Notes: a model not told the origin generated them from the letters alone. Counted from the stretch's first letter, positions 1 to 6,091 are shown. The stretch is 8,972 nucleotides of DNA from JBBQBQ01 sp038317685 (GCA_038317685.1 JBBQBQ010000135.1:1-8972); one strand, 5' to 3'. Translations and numbers: made by a program.

Positions 1-576
1 GGCTCAGGCAACTTCCGGGGTCTCGCCAACCCCGTCGCCCTCGATACCATGATCGGCGTTCTCCACGGCTGGTGCCGACAGCTCCCCGGCGTCCATCATT
101 CGCTGAGCCTGACCGGCGGCGAGCCGCTGCTGCAAGGGGCCGTTCTCCAGGAATGGCTGCCGGCGCTGCGAAGCCTTCTGCCGACCTACCTGGAGACCAA
201 CGGCACCCTCCCGGCGGCGCTGGAACCGCTGCTGCCCCATCTCGACTGGATCGCCATGGACCTCAAGCTCGCCTCCCTGACCGGGGTGGCGACGCCCTGG
301 GCTGAACACCGCGAGTTCCTGCGCCTTGCGGCCACGCGTCCGTGCTTTGTCAAGCTTGTAGTCGGCCCCGAAACCCCGGCCGAGGAGGTTGCGGACGGGG
401 CGCGGCTGGTGGCGGCGGCCGGCGGGAACATTCCGCTGATCCTGCAGCCGGTGACCCGTCCGGGGGAGTCCCTGATGGGCGCCCGCCAGCTCCTCGACCT
501 GCAGGCCGCAGCCGCCCGCTGTCATCCCCCGGTGCGGGTCATCCCCCAGACCCACCGCTTTATCGGCCTCCTCTGA
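1..576 (+). CDS. queE: 7-carboxy-7-deazaguanine synthase-like radical SAM protein (5' end missing)
   Basis: The open frame runs in from the window edge and ends at TGA 574-576, leaving 191 C-terminal residues. Visible motifs fit the QueE branch of radical SAM enzymes: LTGGEPLLQ (fragment residues 37-45, the GGEP SAM-binding motif), a LETNGT stretch, an AMDLKL stretch, an FVKLVV strand and the C-terminal VRVIPQTHRFIGLL. The N-terminal CxxxCxxC cluster motif should lie in the missing part, probably about 20-50 residues. QueE converts 6-carboxy-tetrahydropterin to 7-carboxy-7-deazaguanine on the route to queuosine and other 7-deazapurines, using a [4Fe-4S] cluster and SAM in the cytoplasm. An ATG at 49 is internal to the conserved fold and is not the true start. 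A creatininase-family gene follows after 23 nt, so the two are probably co-transcribed. The radical SAM family call is firm. The QueE assignment is likely but rests on a partial sequence. Confidence 0.85.
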   Translation, partial: GSGNFRGLANPVALDTMIGVLHGWCRQLPGVHHSLSLTGGEPLLQGAVLQEWLPALRSLLPTYLETNGTLPAALEPLLPHLDWIAMDLKLASLTGVATPWAEHREFLRLAATRPCFVKLVVGPETPAEEVADGARLVAAAGGNIPLILQPVTRPGESLMGARQLLDLQAAAARCHPPVRVIPQTHRFIGLL

Positions 577-599
577 ACGGAAGACCTCCCGGAGTTTCC

Positions 600-1328
600 A
601 TGATCATCGAAGAACTCACCATGCCCGAGTTCGTGGCCGGTCTGGAACGGACCCGGACCGTCCTGTTGCCGGTCGGCGCGACCGAGGAACACGGTCCGCA
701 CCTGCCGCTCGGCACCGACACCCTGATGGCCGAGACCGTCGGTCGGCGGATCACCGGTCGGCGGCCGATCTTCATCGCTCCGGCCATCCCCTACGGCGTC
801 TGTCGTTCGACCTCCGGCCATCCGGGGACGCTCGGCATCTCCACCGCCACCCTGCGCGCCCTGATCATCGACGTTGTCCAATCGCTTTACCGCCAGGGGC
901 TGCGCAACGTCATCATCCTCACCGGCCATGCCGGCGGGACCCACACCGCCACTCTCCTCGATGCCGGGGAGGAACTCCTGACGCTCCTGCCGGAGCTGCG
1001 CATCGCGGTCCTCACCGAGTACACCCTGGCGGCCAAGAGCGGCCTGGAGATCATCGAGACCCGCGACGACGCCCATGCCGGCGAGATTGAGACCTCGCGG
1101 CTCCTCCACAGCCACCCGCAGCTGGTGCAGGGGAGCGCTCCCCGGGAATATCCGACCTTCCCGGCGGGGATTTTGGTGCGGGACAAGCGGCGCTATTGGC
1201 CGGGCGGGGTCTGGGGGGATCCGACACTGGCGACGGCGGAGAAGGGGGCGCGCCTGGAGGCGGCGGTGGTGACCGCCCTCGACCGGTTGGTGGAGGAACT
1301 GGAAGGGTGGCGGGAAGGGAGAGTGTGA
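600..1328 (+). CDS. Creatininase-family metal-dependent amidohydrolase
   Basis: This encodes a 242-residue protein, about the usual length for the family. The start ATG at 600 has GGAG at 591-594, five bases upstream; the open frame extends further 5' but only inside queE in another frame. The creatininase signature is clear: PVGATEEHGPHLPLGTD (about residues 24-40) carries the expected metal ligands E29, H31 and D40. A GHAGG motif supplies H109, and HAGEIETS (158-165) supplies the acidic ligand region around E161. Members hydrolyse cyclic or linear amide bonds using two divalent metals. Known relatives include creatininase, the archaeal formamide hydrolase ArfB and the mycofactocin peptidase MftE. 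The substrate cannot be read from the sequence. Its position directly after a queE-like gene suggests a GTP-derived pyrimidine or pterin intermediate, which is inference. The gene ends four bases before the convergent DUF1858 gene. Confidence 0.9.
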   Translation: MIIEELTMPEFVAGLERTRTVLLPVGATEEHGPHLPLGTDTLMAETVGRRITGRRPIFIAPAIPYGVCRSTSGHPGTLGISTATLRALIIDVVQSLYRQGLRNVIILTGHAGGTHTATLLDAGEELLTLLPELRIAVLTEYTLAAKSGLEIIETRDDAHAGEIETSRLLHSHPQLVQGSAPREYPTFPAGILVRDKRRYWPGGVWGDPTLATAEKGARLEAAVVTALDRLVEELEGWREGRV

Positions 1329-1332
1329 AGGG

Positions 1333-1530
1333 TCAGGCGTCGCCGACGGCCTGGTTCAGAGCCGCCAGAAGTTCTTCGACGTCGACCTGGTGGACGCCGG
1401 CGCCGTGTTCGACGGCTTCGAAGGCGGCGATCTGGCAATCCATGCAGTCGAGGCCGAAGCGGCGGAAGACCGGGATCGTTTCGGGGTGATGCTGGATGAT
1501 TTCTTCGATGGTCATGGTGCGGGTGATCAT
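1333..1530 (-). CDS. DUF1858-domain protein with a CxxC motif
   Basis: This encodes a 65-residue protein. I chose the ATG at 1530-1528, preceded on the minus strand by GGGGAGG, rather than an in-frame ATG 39 bases further upstream that would overlap the end of coaD. The sequence follows the DUF1858 pattern: a short helix rich in TIEEII, then PVFRRFGLDCMDC (residues 20-32) with cysteines C29 and C32, then a helix and a C-terminal VDVEELLAALN segment. DUF1858 proteins are tiny, cytoplasmic and common in anaerobes, often near the hybrid cluster protein or sulfur and redox genes. The paired cysteines suggest redox or metal chemistry, but no reaction is established. Here the gene is the last in a minus-strand operon after rsmD and coaD, only 16 nt from the coaD stop. 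Its function is unknown. Confidence 0.85.
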   Translation of the reverse strand: MITRTMTIEEIIQHHPETIPVFRRFGLDCMDCQIAAFEAVEHGAGVHQVDVEELLAALNQAVGDA

Positions 1531-1546
1531 GGCTGCCTCCCCAAAC

Positions 1547-2044
1547 TTAACCGTCCGTCGGCTTGGCAAACTTCTTCAGAAGCGCAGCTTTGACCGGCGG
1601 CGGAACGAAGGTATCGATAGGCCCGTTGAGGGCGGCCACTTCCTTGACGATGGAGGAGCTCAGATAACCGTAAGGCACGGAGGTCATCATGAAGAGAGTT
1701 TCGACCTGCTCCTGCACGGTGTGATTCATCTGGGCGATCTGGAATTCGTACTCGAAGTCGGAGACCGCCCTCAGCCCGCGCAGAATGACCCGTGACCCCT
1801 GGGCCACCACATAGTCGACGAGGAGCCCGTCAAAGGTGTCGATTCGCAGGCGGGGATTGTCGCCGACCGTTTCATGCAGGATCGCCACTCGCTCCTCGGT
1901 GGTAAAGAGGGCTCGCTTCTCGGAGTTGCGGGCCACCGCAACGATCAACTGGTCGAAGACCTCCAGCCCGCGCTGGATGATGTCGAGATGGCCGTAGGTG
2001 ATCGGATCGAAGGAGCCGGGGTAGACGGCGATGTGCTGTTTCAT
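1547..2044 (-). CDS. coaD: Phosphopantetheine adenylyltransferase
   Basis: CoaD transfers AMP from ATP to 4'-phosphopantetheine, giving dephospho-CoA, the penultimate step of coenzyme A synthesis. The protein is 165 residues, typical for bacterial CoaD. It has the nucleotidyltransferase motif PGSFDPITYGHLDI (residues 9-22), including the TxGH-type histidine H19. It also has the lysine and arginine region SEKRALFT near 41-48, the LRGLR motif (88-92) and the late YLSSSIVKE motif (127-135), the ISSSxVKE signature of the family. The ATG at 2044-2042 overlaps the rsmD stop as ATGA, so translation is probably coupled. A GGGAGG lies about ten bases upstream, inside rsmD. The rsmD-coaD pairing is common in bacteria. 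The TAA stop is 16 nt before the start of the DUF1858 gene. Confidence 0.97.
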   Translation of the reverse strand: MKQHIAVYPGSFDPITYGHLDIIQRGLEVFDQLIVAVARNSEKRALFTTEERVAILHETVGDNPRLRIDTFDGLLVDYVVAQGSRVILRGLRAVSDFEYEFQIAQMNHTVQEQVETLFMMTSVPYGYLSSSIVKEVAALNGPIDTFVPPPVKAALLKKFAKPTDG

Positions 2045-2619
2045 GCGGGGGGAGCCTCCCGGTCGGCGTGTTCGAAGAAATGGACGGCGGTGATTCCGTA
2101 GCGGCGCAGATCATAGCGCCGCAGCTTCCCGATCCGCTCGGGGATTTGGTCGTGGCGGCCGCTCTCGGCGCAGACGACTCCGCCAGGGACGAGGAGTTCG
2201 CGATCGCCGAGGGCCTGCAGGGTAGTCTCGACCAGTCCCTGGCCGTAGGGGGGGTCGAGAAAAATCAGATCGAAACGCCGCCCGGGCGGAAGCCGATCGA
2301 GAACCCCCGGCGCCGCTCCGCGCAGAACTTCGGCCTGACCGGTCATGGCGCAGCTCTTGAGATTGCCGGCAATGAGAGCCAGCGCCTGATCGTCCTTATC
2401 GACCAGCACGGCCCGACTCGCGCCGCGACTCAGGGCCTCCAGGGCCATGGCGCCGGTGCCGGCAAACAGGTCGAGGACCGTCAGCCCGGCCAGGGAGCCG
2501 CAGCGGCTGGTCAGGATGCTGAAGACCGCTTCCCGAACCCGGTCGGGGGTGGGGCGAATCGTCCCGCCTTTGAAGGTAGCGAGTTGTTTGCCCCGGGCTG
2601 CTCCGCTGATGATGCGCAC
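2041..2619 (-). CDS. rsmD: 16S rRNA (guanine(966)-N(2))-methyltransferase
   Basis: RsmD methylates N2 of G966 in 16S rRNA, using SAM, during small-subunit assembly. The best start is GTG at 2619-2617, giving a 192-residue protein beginning MRIISGAARGK, the usual RsmD N-terminus. An AAGAG ribosome-binding site lies nine bases upstream. The frame stays open upstream to an ATG at 2715, but those extra residues do not resemble the family and would start upstream of the likely transcription start. Motifs: RPTPDRVREAVFSIL (22-36), the SAM-binding loop LDLFAGTGAMALEALSRGA (49-67) and the catalytic DPPY (122-125). It is the first gene of an rsmD-coaD-DUF1858 operon and overlaps coaD by four bases. 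A sigma70-like promoter sits at 2687-2715 on the same strand. Confidence 0.95.
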   Translation of the reverse strand: MRIISGAARGKQLATFKGGTIRPTPDRVREAVFSILTSRCGSLAGLTVLDLFAGTGAMALEALSRGASRAVLVDKDDQALALIAGNLKSCAMTGQAEVLRGAAPGVLDRLPPGRRFDLIFLDPPYGQGLVETTLQALGDRELLVPGGVVCAESGRHDQIPERIGKLRRYDLRRYGITAVHFFEHADREAPPA

Positions 2620-2686
2620 CTGTAAATGCTCTTTTCCCCGGGAGGGTAACCGCCGCATTCCGGCCGAGAGTTGCCGGGTTGCCCGA

Positions 2687-2715
2687 AAACTAACACAGCG
2701 CCGGGGGAGCGTCAA
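2687..2715 (-). promoter_or_regulatory. Sigma70-like promoter for rsmD-coaD-DUF1858
   Basis: On the minus strand, a -35 box TTGACG (2715-2710, 5 of 6 matches) and a -10 box TAGTTT (2692-2687, 3 of 6) are separated by 17 bases. A TG one base upstream of the -10 makes it extended. Transcription would start near 2680, about 60 nt before the rsmD GTG. This fits the GTG start at 2619 and argues against the upstream ATG at 2715. Prediction by eye only. Confidence 0.6.
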
Positions 2716-2758
2716 GCTGTCAGGCCCGTGGCAACCCCTTCCGGAACCGGACCGATGT

Positions 2759-2767
2759 TGTTAGAAT
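2759..2767 (+). promoter_or_regulatory. Extended -10 promoter element for the dGTPase-like gene
   Basis: TGT followed by TAGAAT (2762-2767, 5 of 6 matches to TATAAT) forms an extended -10 element. No good -35 hexamer lies 16-18 bases upstream, which extended -10 promoters can tolerate. The expected start point near 2774 would leave almost no leader before the ATG at 2777, but about 36 nt before the ATG at 2810, supporting the latter as the start codon. Confidence 0.5.
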
Positions 2768-2809
2768 CGTAGCAGAATGCCTGAACCTCAGAGCCCAAAA
2801 AGGACCCCC

Positions 2810-3943
2810 ATGGAACGCCCCGACCTGGCCCCTTATGCCGCCCGCAGCGCCGCCAGCCGCGGCCGCCGTTTCCCGGAACTTCACAAGGACGACCGTCCGG
2901 TCTTCGAACGGGACCGGGACCGTATCATCCACAGCGCCGCCTTCCGGCGTCTCGAATACAAGACCCAGGTCTTTGTCAATCACGAGGGGGATTATTACCG
3001 GACCCGCCTGACCCATTCCCTGGAGGTCGCCCAGATTGCCCGCGGCATCGCCCGGCGGTTGTCCCTGAATGAAGACCTGGTCGAGGCCCTGGCCCTGGCT
3101 CACGACCTCGGCCACACCCCCTTCGGCCATACCGGTGAACAGACCCTCAACCGGCTGATGCAGGGGCACGGTGGTTTCGAGCACAACCTTCAATCGCTGC
3201 GCATCGTCGATTTGCTGGAGGAGCGCTACCCGGGTTTCGACGGCCTCAACCTCTGCTGGGAGACGCGGGAGGGGATCATCAAACACTCTTCCGACTACGA
3301 TCGTCCCGACCTGGCCGCGGCGGCCGAATTCGAACCGGGGCGCCGGCCGACCCTGGAAGCCCAGATCATCGATCTGGCCGACGAGATCGCCTACAATAAC
3401 CATGACATCGATGACGGACTGAAAGCCGGGTTCCTGTCTCTTGAGGAGTTGGCGGAGGTTGAACTGTGGCGGGAGATGGCCGGTCAGGTCAGGGCCAAAT
3501 TCCCCGGCCTCGACGCCGAACGAGAAGTCTATCAGACCATCAGTCATCTGATCGGCGCCCTGATCCGCGATGTGGTGACCGCGACCGAGGGGAACCTGGG
3601 CGAGCTTGGCATCGGGAGTCTCGAGGAGGTGCGGGACCAGCCGCGTCGGCTGGTTTGTTTCAGCTCCGAATTGCAGCAAAAGTGCCGGGAACTGAAGGCC
3701 TTCCTGCACCAGCGTCTTTATCGGCATTACAAGGTGGAGCGGATGCGGGTCAAAGCGGAGCGCTTTCTGACCCTCCTCTTCGAAAACTACATCGCCCACC
3801 CGACTCTCCTCCCTCAGGCCTACCAGGGACGGTTCGAGCGTTTCGGGCGGGAGCGGGTGATCTGCGATTACCTCGCCGGCATGACCGACCGCTATGCCAT
3901 GGACGAGTACAAGCGACTCTTCGAACCATACGAACGGGTCTGA
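2810..3943 (+). CDS. dgt: Deoxyguanosinetriphosphate triphosphohydrolase-like HD protein
   Basis: This HD-superfamily hydrolase cleaves dNTPs, classically dGTP, to the nucleoside and triphosphate, and so helps control dNTP pools. The protein is 377 residues, the usual size of the shorter dGTPase-like subfamily (E. coli Dgt is about 500). The N-terminus LAPYAARSAASRGRRF is typical. Then come FRRLEYKTQVF (45-55), RTRLTHSLEVAQ (64-75) with metal histidine H69, HDLGHTPFGHTGE (98-110) with the HD pair H98-D99, and a later DLADEIAYNNHDIDD stretch carrying the distal metal aspartate. I start it at ATG 2810, with AGGA five bases upstream. An in-frame ATG at 2777 lacks a clear ribosome-binding site and sits almost at the predicted transcription start. 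It stands alone, divergent from rsmD and convergent with yhbY. Actual dNTP preference cannot be read from the sequence. Confidence 0.93.
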   Translation: MERPDLAPYAARSAASRGRRFPELHKDDRPVFERDRDRIIHSAAFRRLEYKTQVFVNHEGDYYRTRLTHSLEVAQIARGIARRLSLNEDLVEALALAHDLGHTPFGHTGEQTLNRLMQGHGGFEHNLQSLRIVDLLEERYPGFDGLNLCWETREGIIKHSSDYDRPDLAAAAEFEPGRRPTLEAQIIDLADEIAYNNHDIDDGLKAGFLSLEELAEVELWREMAGQVRAKFPGLDAEREVYQTISHLIGALIRDVVTATEGNLGELGIGSLEEVRDQPRRLVCFSSELQQKCRELKAFLHQRLYRHYKVERMRVKAERFLTLLFENYIAHPTLLPQAYQGRFERFGRERVICDYLAGMTDRYAMDEYKRLFEPYERV

Positions 3944-3976
3944 CGGTACCGGGGAGGGGAGGGCATCGAAGACCTG

Positions 3977-4270
3977 TTACGGCAGTTCGAGGCGCGGCTC
4001 TTCGGCGCGGCGGTAGAGGAGGATGGTCCGGCCGAGGACCTGGACGACGGCGGCGCCGCTGGCCTGGGCAAGACCATCCGCCACCTCGTGGCGGTCGAGG
4101 AGACAGCCTTCCTGAACCTTGACCTTGATCAGCTCGTGGCTATTCAGAGCGATTTCGAGAGAGGCGAGGAGGCGCTCGCTGAGTTCTTCCTTGCCGACCA
4201 TGACCACCGGTTGCAGGTGGTGGCCGAGGCCGCGCAGGTGGCGGATCTGCTTGCCGGTGAGGGTCTGCAT
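3977..4270 (-). CDS. yhbY: Ribosome assembly RNA-binding protein YhbY
   Basis: This encodes a 97-residue protein of the CRS1/YhbY (CRM) family, a KH-like RNA-binding fold that associates with pre-50S ribosomal particles. It begins MQTLTGKQIRHLRGLGHHL and has the conserved loop VMVGKEELSE (about 23-32), playing the role of the GxxG-type loop, then the helix and strand ALNSHELIKVKVQEG and the final strand VLGRTILLYRR. The ATG at 4270-4268 has GGAG five bases upstream on the minus strand. The open frame continues 81 bases further 5', but that part is unlike the family and runs past the predicted promoter. The gene stands alone: its TAA stop is 33 bases from the convergent dGTPase-like gene, and the divergent MBL gene starts 174 bases from its start codon. 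Confidence 0.93.
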   Translation of the reverse strand: MQTLTGKQIRHLRGLGHHLQPVVMVGKEELSERLLASLEIALNSHELIKVKVQEGCLLDRHEVADGLAQASGAAVVQVLGRTILLYRRAEEPRLELP

Positions 4271-4323
4271 GTTTGCTCCATGAACAGGGTTGAGGTCGCC
4301 GCCGGCATGGCGGGCGGGCGGCC

Positions 4324-4351
4324 ATTCTAGCAAAACCCGGCAGGAATGCAA
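4324..4351 (-). promoter_or_regulatory. Extended -10 promoter for yhbY
   Basis: On the minus strand, TAGAAT (4329-4324, 5 of 6) is preceded by TGC, giving an extended -10. A partial -35 TTGCAT (4351-4346, 3 of 6) lies 16 bases upstream. Transcription would begin near 4317, giving a leader of about 47 nt. The first part of that leader is very GC-rich and can fold: CCGCC and GGCGG (4299-4303 and 4309-4313 on the plus strand) form a five-pair stem. Read by eye. Confidence 0.5.
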
Positions 4352-4364
4352 CGCTTCTTCCCGC

Positions 4365-4401
4365 CTTTGACAGGCCCGGTTTGGCGGCTAAGCTTTGACA
4401 G
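4365..4401 (+). repeat. Direct repeat CTTTGACAG with possible -35 boxes upstream of the MBL gene
   Basis: The nine-base sequence CTTTGACAG occurs at 4365-4373 and again at 4393-4401, 28 bases apart. Each copy contains a perfect TTGACA. The first can act as a -35 box with a weak -10 TAAGCT at 4389-4394 (16-base spacing, 3 of 6). I found no good -10 for the second. The pair may be a promoter plus an operator, or two weak promoters, for the MBL gene starting at 4445. The repeat itself is certain; its function is not. Confidence 0.4.
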
Positions 4402-4444
4402 CCTGACCGCGACCGATTCCTCAGCCGGACTGTAAGGGACACTT

Positions 4445-5278
4445 TTGAGCGACGTCGAACTGACCATCCTCTGCGAAAACTCCGCGGGCCAGCAGCCGGG
4501 CCTCCTCGGCGAGCACGGTTTCGCCTGTCTGGTCGAAACCCCCGGGGGGAAGGTCCTCTTCGATACCGGCCAGGGCCTGACGATCCTGCACAACGCCAGG
4601 GTTCTGGGGAAGGACCTGCGGGGGCTGCGGGCGATCGTCCTCAGCCACGGCCACTTCGACCATACCGGCGGACTCCCGGCTGTCCTGCGGCGCTCCGGGC
4701 CGACCGAGGTGTACGCCCATCCCGAACTCTTTGTCGAGCGTTTCTGGAGCGGGCGTTTCGAGGAACGGGCCAACGGCCTGCGCTGGGACCGGGCCACCCT
4801 GGAGGGATGGGGCGCCCGCTTCCAACTCTGCCGCGACTTCACGCCCCTGGGCGAGGGGCTCTACCTGAGCGGGGAGATCCCCCGCCGGACCTCCTTTGAA
4901 GGGGGCGATCCGAACCTGAAGATTCGCTCCGGCGGGGAGCTGCGGCCGGACCCTTTCCAGGATGATCTGTCGCTGGTCATCGACACCCCGAAAGGACTGG
5001 TTGTCCTCCTCGGCTGCGCCCATGCCGGGATCGTCAACATCCTGCAGACGGCGCTGGAGCGCACCGGCCGCAATCGGGTTCACGCGGTCCTCGGCGGTAC
5101 CCATCTCGGACCGGCCGGCGACGAGCAGTTCGATGCCACCGTGCAGTACCTCCGCCAGACCGGCGTCGAACGCCTCGGCTTGGCCCACTGTACCGGCCTG
5201 CCCCGGGGTGCGGCGCTGGCGCGGGAATTTCCGGGTCAGGTCTGGTTCGCCAGCGCCGGGTCGAGCTTGTCGATTTGA
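4445..5278 (+). CDS. MBL-fold metallohydrolase, 7,8-dihydropterin-6-methyl-4-aminobenzene-phosphate synthase-like
   Basis: This is a 277-residue protein starting at TTG 4445. An in-frame TAA at 4433-4435 and GGGA at 4436-4439, five bases before the TTG, make this start nearly certain. The metallo-beta-lactamase signature is intact: SHGHFDHTGGL (67-77) gives H68, H70, D72 and H73. GCAHAGIVN (190-198) gives H193, GGTHLG gives H220, and LAHCTG lies near the C-terminus. The GCxHAGIVN, GGxH and HCTG combination is typical of the DHPS-like MBL subgroup related to an archaeal enzyme of methanopterin synthesis (MJ0301-type). Bacterial members are common, but most have no known substrate. It has no signal peptide and is probably cytoplasmic. 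There is no methionine anywhere after the start codon. A hairpin plus T-run follows the stop, so this may be a single-gene unit. Confidence 0.88.
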   Translation: MSDVELTILCENSAGQQPGLLGEHGFACLVETPGGKVLFDTGQGLTILHNARVLGKDLRGLRAIVLSHGHFDHTGGLPAVLRRSGPTEVYAHPELFVERFWSGRFEERANGLRWDRATLEGWGARFQLCRDFTPLGEGLYLSGEIPRRTSFEGGDPNLKIRSGGELRPDPFQDDLSLVIDTPKGLVVLLGCAHAGIVNILQTALERTGRNRVHAVLGGTHLGPAGDEQFDATVQYLRQTGVERLGLAHCTGLPRGAALAREFPGQVWFASAGSSLSI

Positions 5279-5302
5279 AAAAGGCGGCCAGTCGGCCGTT
5301 TT
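5279..5302 (+). terminator. Possible weak intrinsic terminator after the MBL gene
   Basis: CGGCC (5285-5289), loop AGTC, GGCCG (5294-5298) and then TTTT (5299-5302). Two G-T wobbles and two A-T pairs can extend the five GC pairs at the base. It begins just after the MBL stop codon. The U-run is short, so partial read-through into the receiver-PilZ gene is plausible. Confidence 0.45.
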
Positions 5303-5339
5303 GCATCTATCAAGGGCACCGCGAGGAAAATTGAACCCT

Positions 5340-6062
5340 ATGTCGGATCTGACAATTCTGCTGGTCGATGACGTCGATTTTTTTCTGGAGGTCGAGAAGG
5401 GTTTCCTCAAGCAGACCGCAGGGACGATCCTGGTTGCCCGCAACGGTCAGGAGGCCCTCGATCTGGCCCGGCGCCACCACCCGGATTTGATCTTCATGGA
5501 TGTCAATATGCCGGTCATGGACGGGCTGACCTGTTGCCGGAAACTGAAGGACGATCCGGAACTGGCGCGAATTCCCGTCATCATGGTCTTCGCCCCGAGC
5601 CGGGAGGTCACCGAAACGGCCTGCCTCGACGCCGGTTGTGACGGCGTCATCTGCAAGCCGGTCGATCGTAACCTCTTCCTTGGCCTCGGCCGGCGTTTCC
5701 TCTACTCCATCGATCGGCGGGAACGGCGCATCCCCTGCCAGATGACCGTCGATTTTAATATTGACGGCCAAAACTTCCAGGGAATGGGCCAGGATATCGG
5801 GAAAAGGGGGTGTTACGTGCAGTTCCGGACCGCTGTGGGACTCGACGCCCGGATCAAGGCGGTCTTTTTCCTCCCCAGTGTCAGCAGCATGCGCATCGAG
5901 GTGAGCGGCCGGGTGGCCTGGGTCAATCAGGGCTTCCCCCGGCCGAACCTGAACCTTCCCCAGGGCTTCGGGATCGAATTCCGCATGATCGCCCCGGAGG
6001 CGGTCGCCGTCATCCAGGACTACCTGGAAATGGCCGATCCGCCTCAAAGCCAGCGGGGCTGA
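5340..6062 (+). CDS. Response regulator: receiver domain fused to a PilZ-type domain
   Basis: This is a 240-residue protein. Residues 4-118 form a CheY-like receiver: acidic pair D10-D11, phospho-acceptor D54 in IFMDVNMPVMDG, and the conserved KP at 106-107. Residues from about 125 to the end resemble a PilZ-type domain: the RRERR cluster (126-130) at the RxxxR position, DIGKRG (152-157) where DxSxxG is expected, then SGRVAWVNQG and GFGIEF. PilZ domains often bind c-di-GMP, so the protein could couple a phosphorelay to that second messenger. Two departures stand out. The receiver switch Thr/Ser after the fourth strand is F84 (VIMVFAP), and the PilZ serine is replaced by G154. ATG 5340 is the chosen start, but GAGG (5323-5326) is better spaced for an in-frame TTG at 5331, which would add three residues. 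No histidine kinase is nearby. Confidence 0.88.
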   Translation: MSDLTILLVDDVDFFLEVEKGFLKQTAGTILVARNGQEALDLARRHHPDLIFMDVNMPVMDGLTCCRKLKDDPELARIPVIMVFAPSREVTETACLDAGCDGVICKPVDRNLFLGLGRRFLYSIDRRERRIPCQMTVDFNIDGQNFQGMGQDIGKRGCYVQFRTAVGLDARIKAVFFLPSVSSMRIEVSGRVAWVNQGFPRPNLNLPQGFGIEFRMIAPEAVAVIQDYLEMADPPQSQRG

Positions 6063-6067
6063 ACCGA

Positions 6068-6091
6068 GGTCCCCGGCCGCCGGCCGGGACC
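6068..6091 (+). other. Strong GC-rich hairpin just upstream of the glyoxalase gene
   Basis: GGTCCC, a bulged C and GGCC (6068-6078), then loop GCC, pair with GGCCGGGACC (6082-6091): ten pairs with one bulge. It lies between the receiver-PilZ stop codon and the AAGGAG ribosome-binding site at 6095-6100. No T-run follows, so it does not look like an intrinsic terminator. It may act in mRNA stability, differential expression or translation. Confidence 0.6.

Noticed and set aside
342..599. 5' extension of the creatininase-family frame to an ATG at 342
   Set aside because: The extra 86 residues overlap queE in another frame and are Pro/Arg/Gly-rich. ATG 600 has a good ribosome-binding site and the family N-terminus.
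1335..1352. Hairpin at the convergent end of the creatininase and DUF1858 genes as a bidirectional terminator
   Set aside because: AGGC-GTC can pair with GAC-GGCCT around a three-base loop, but there is no T-run on either strand and it lies inside the DUF1858 coding region.
2720..3799. 359-residue open frame antisense to the dGTPase-like gene
   Set aside because: It is a mirror of the conserved HD-protein frame, with low-complexity composition and no recognisable domain.
4421..5443. 340-residue open frame antisense to the MBL gene
   Set aside because: The plus strand carries an intact MBL protein with all metal ligands, and the antisense product has no recognisable motif.
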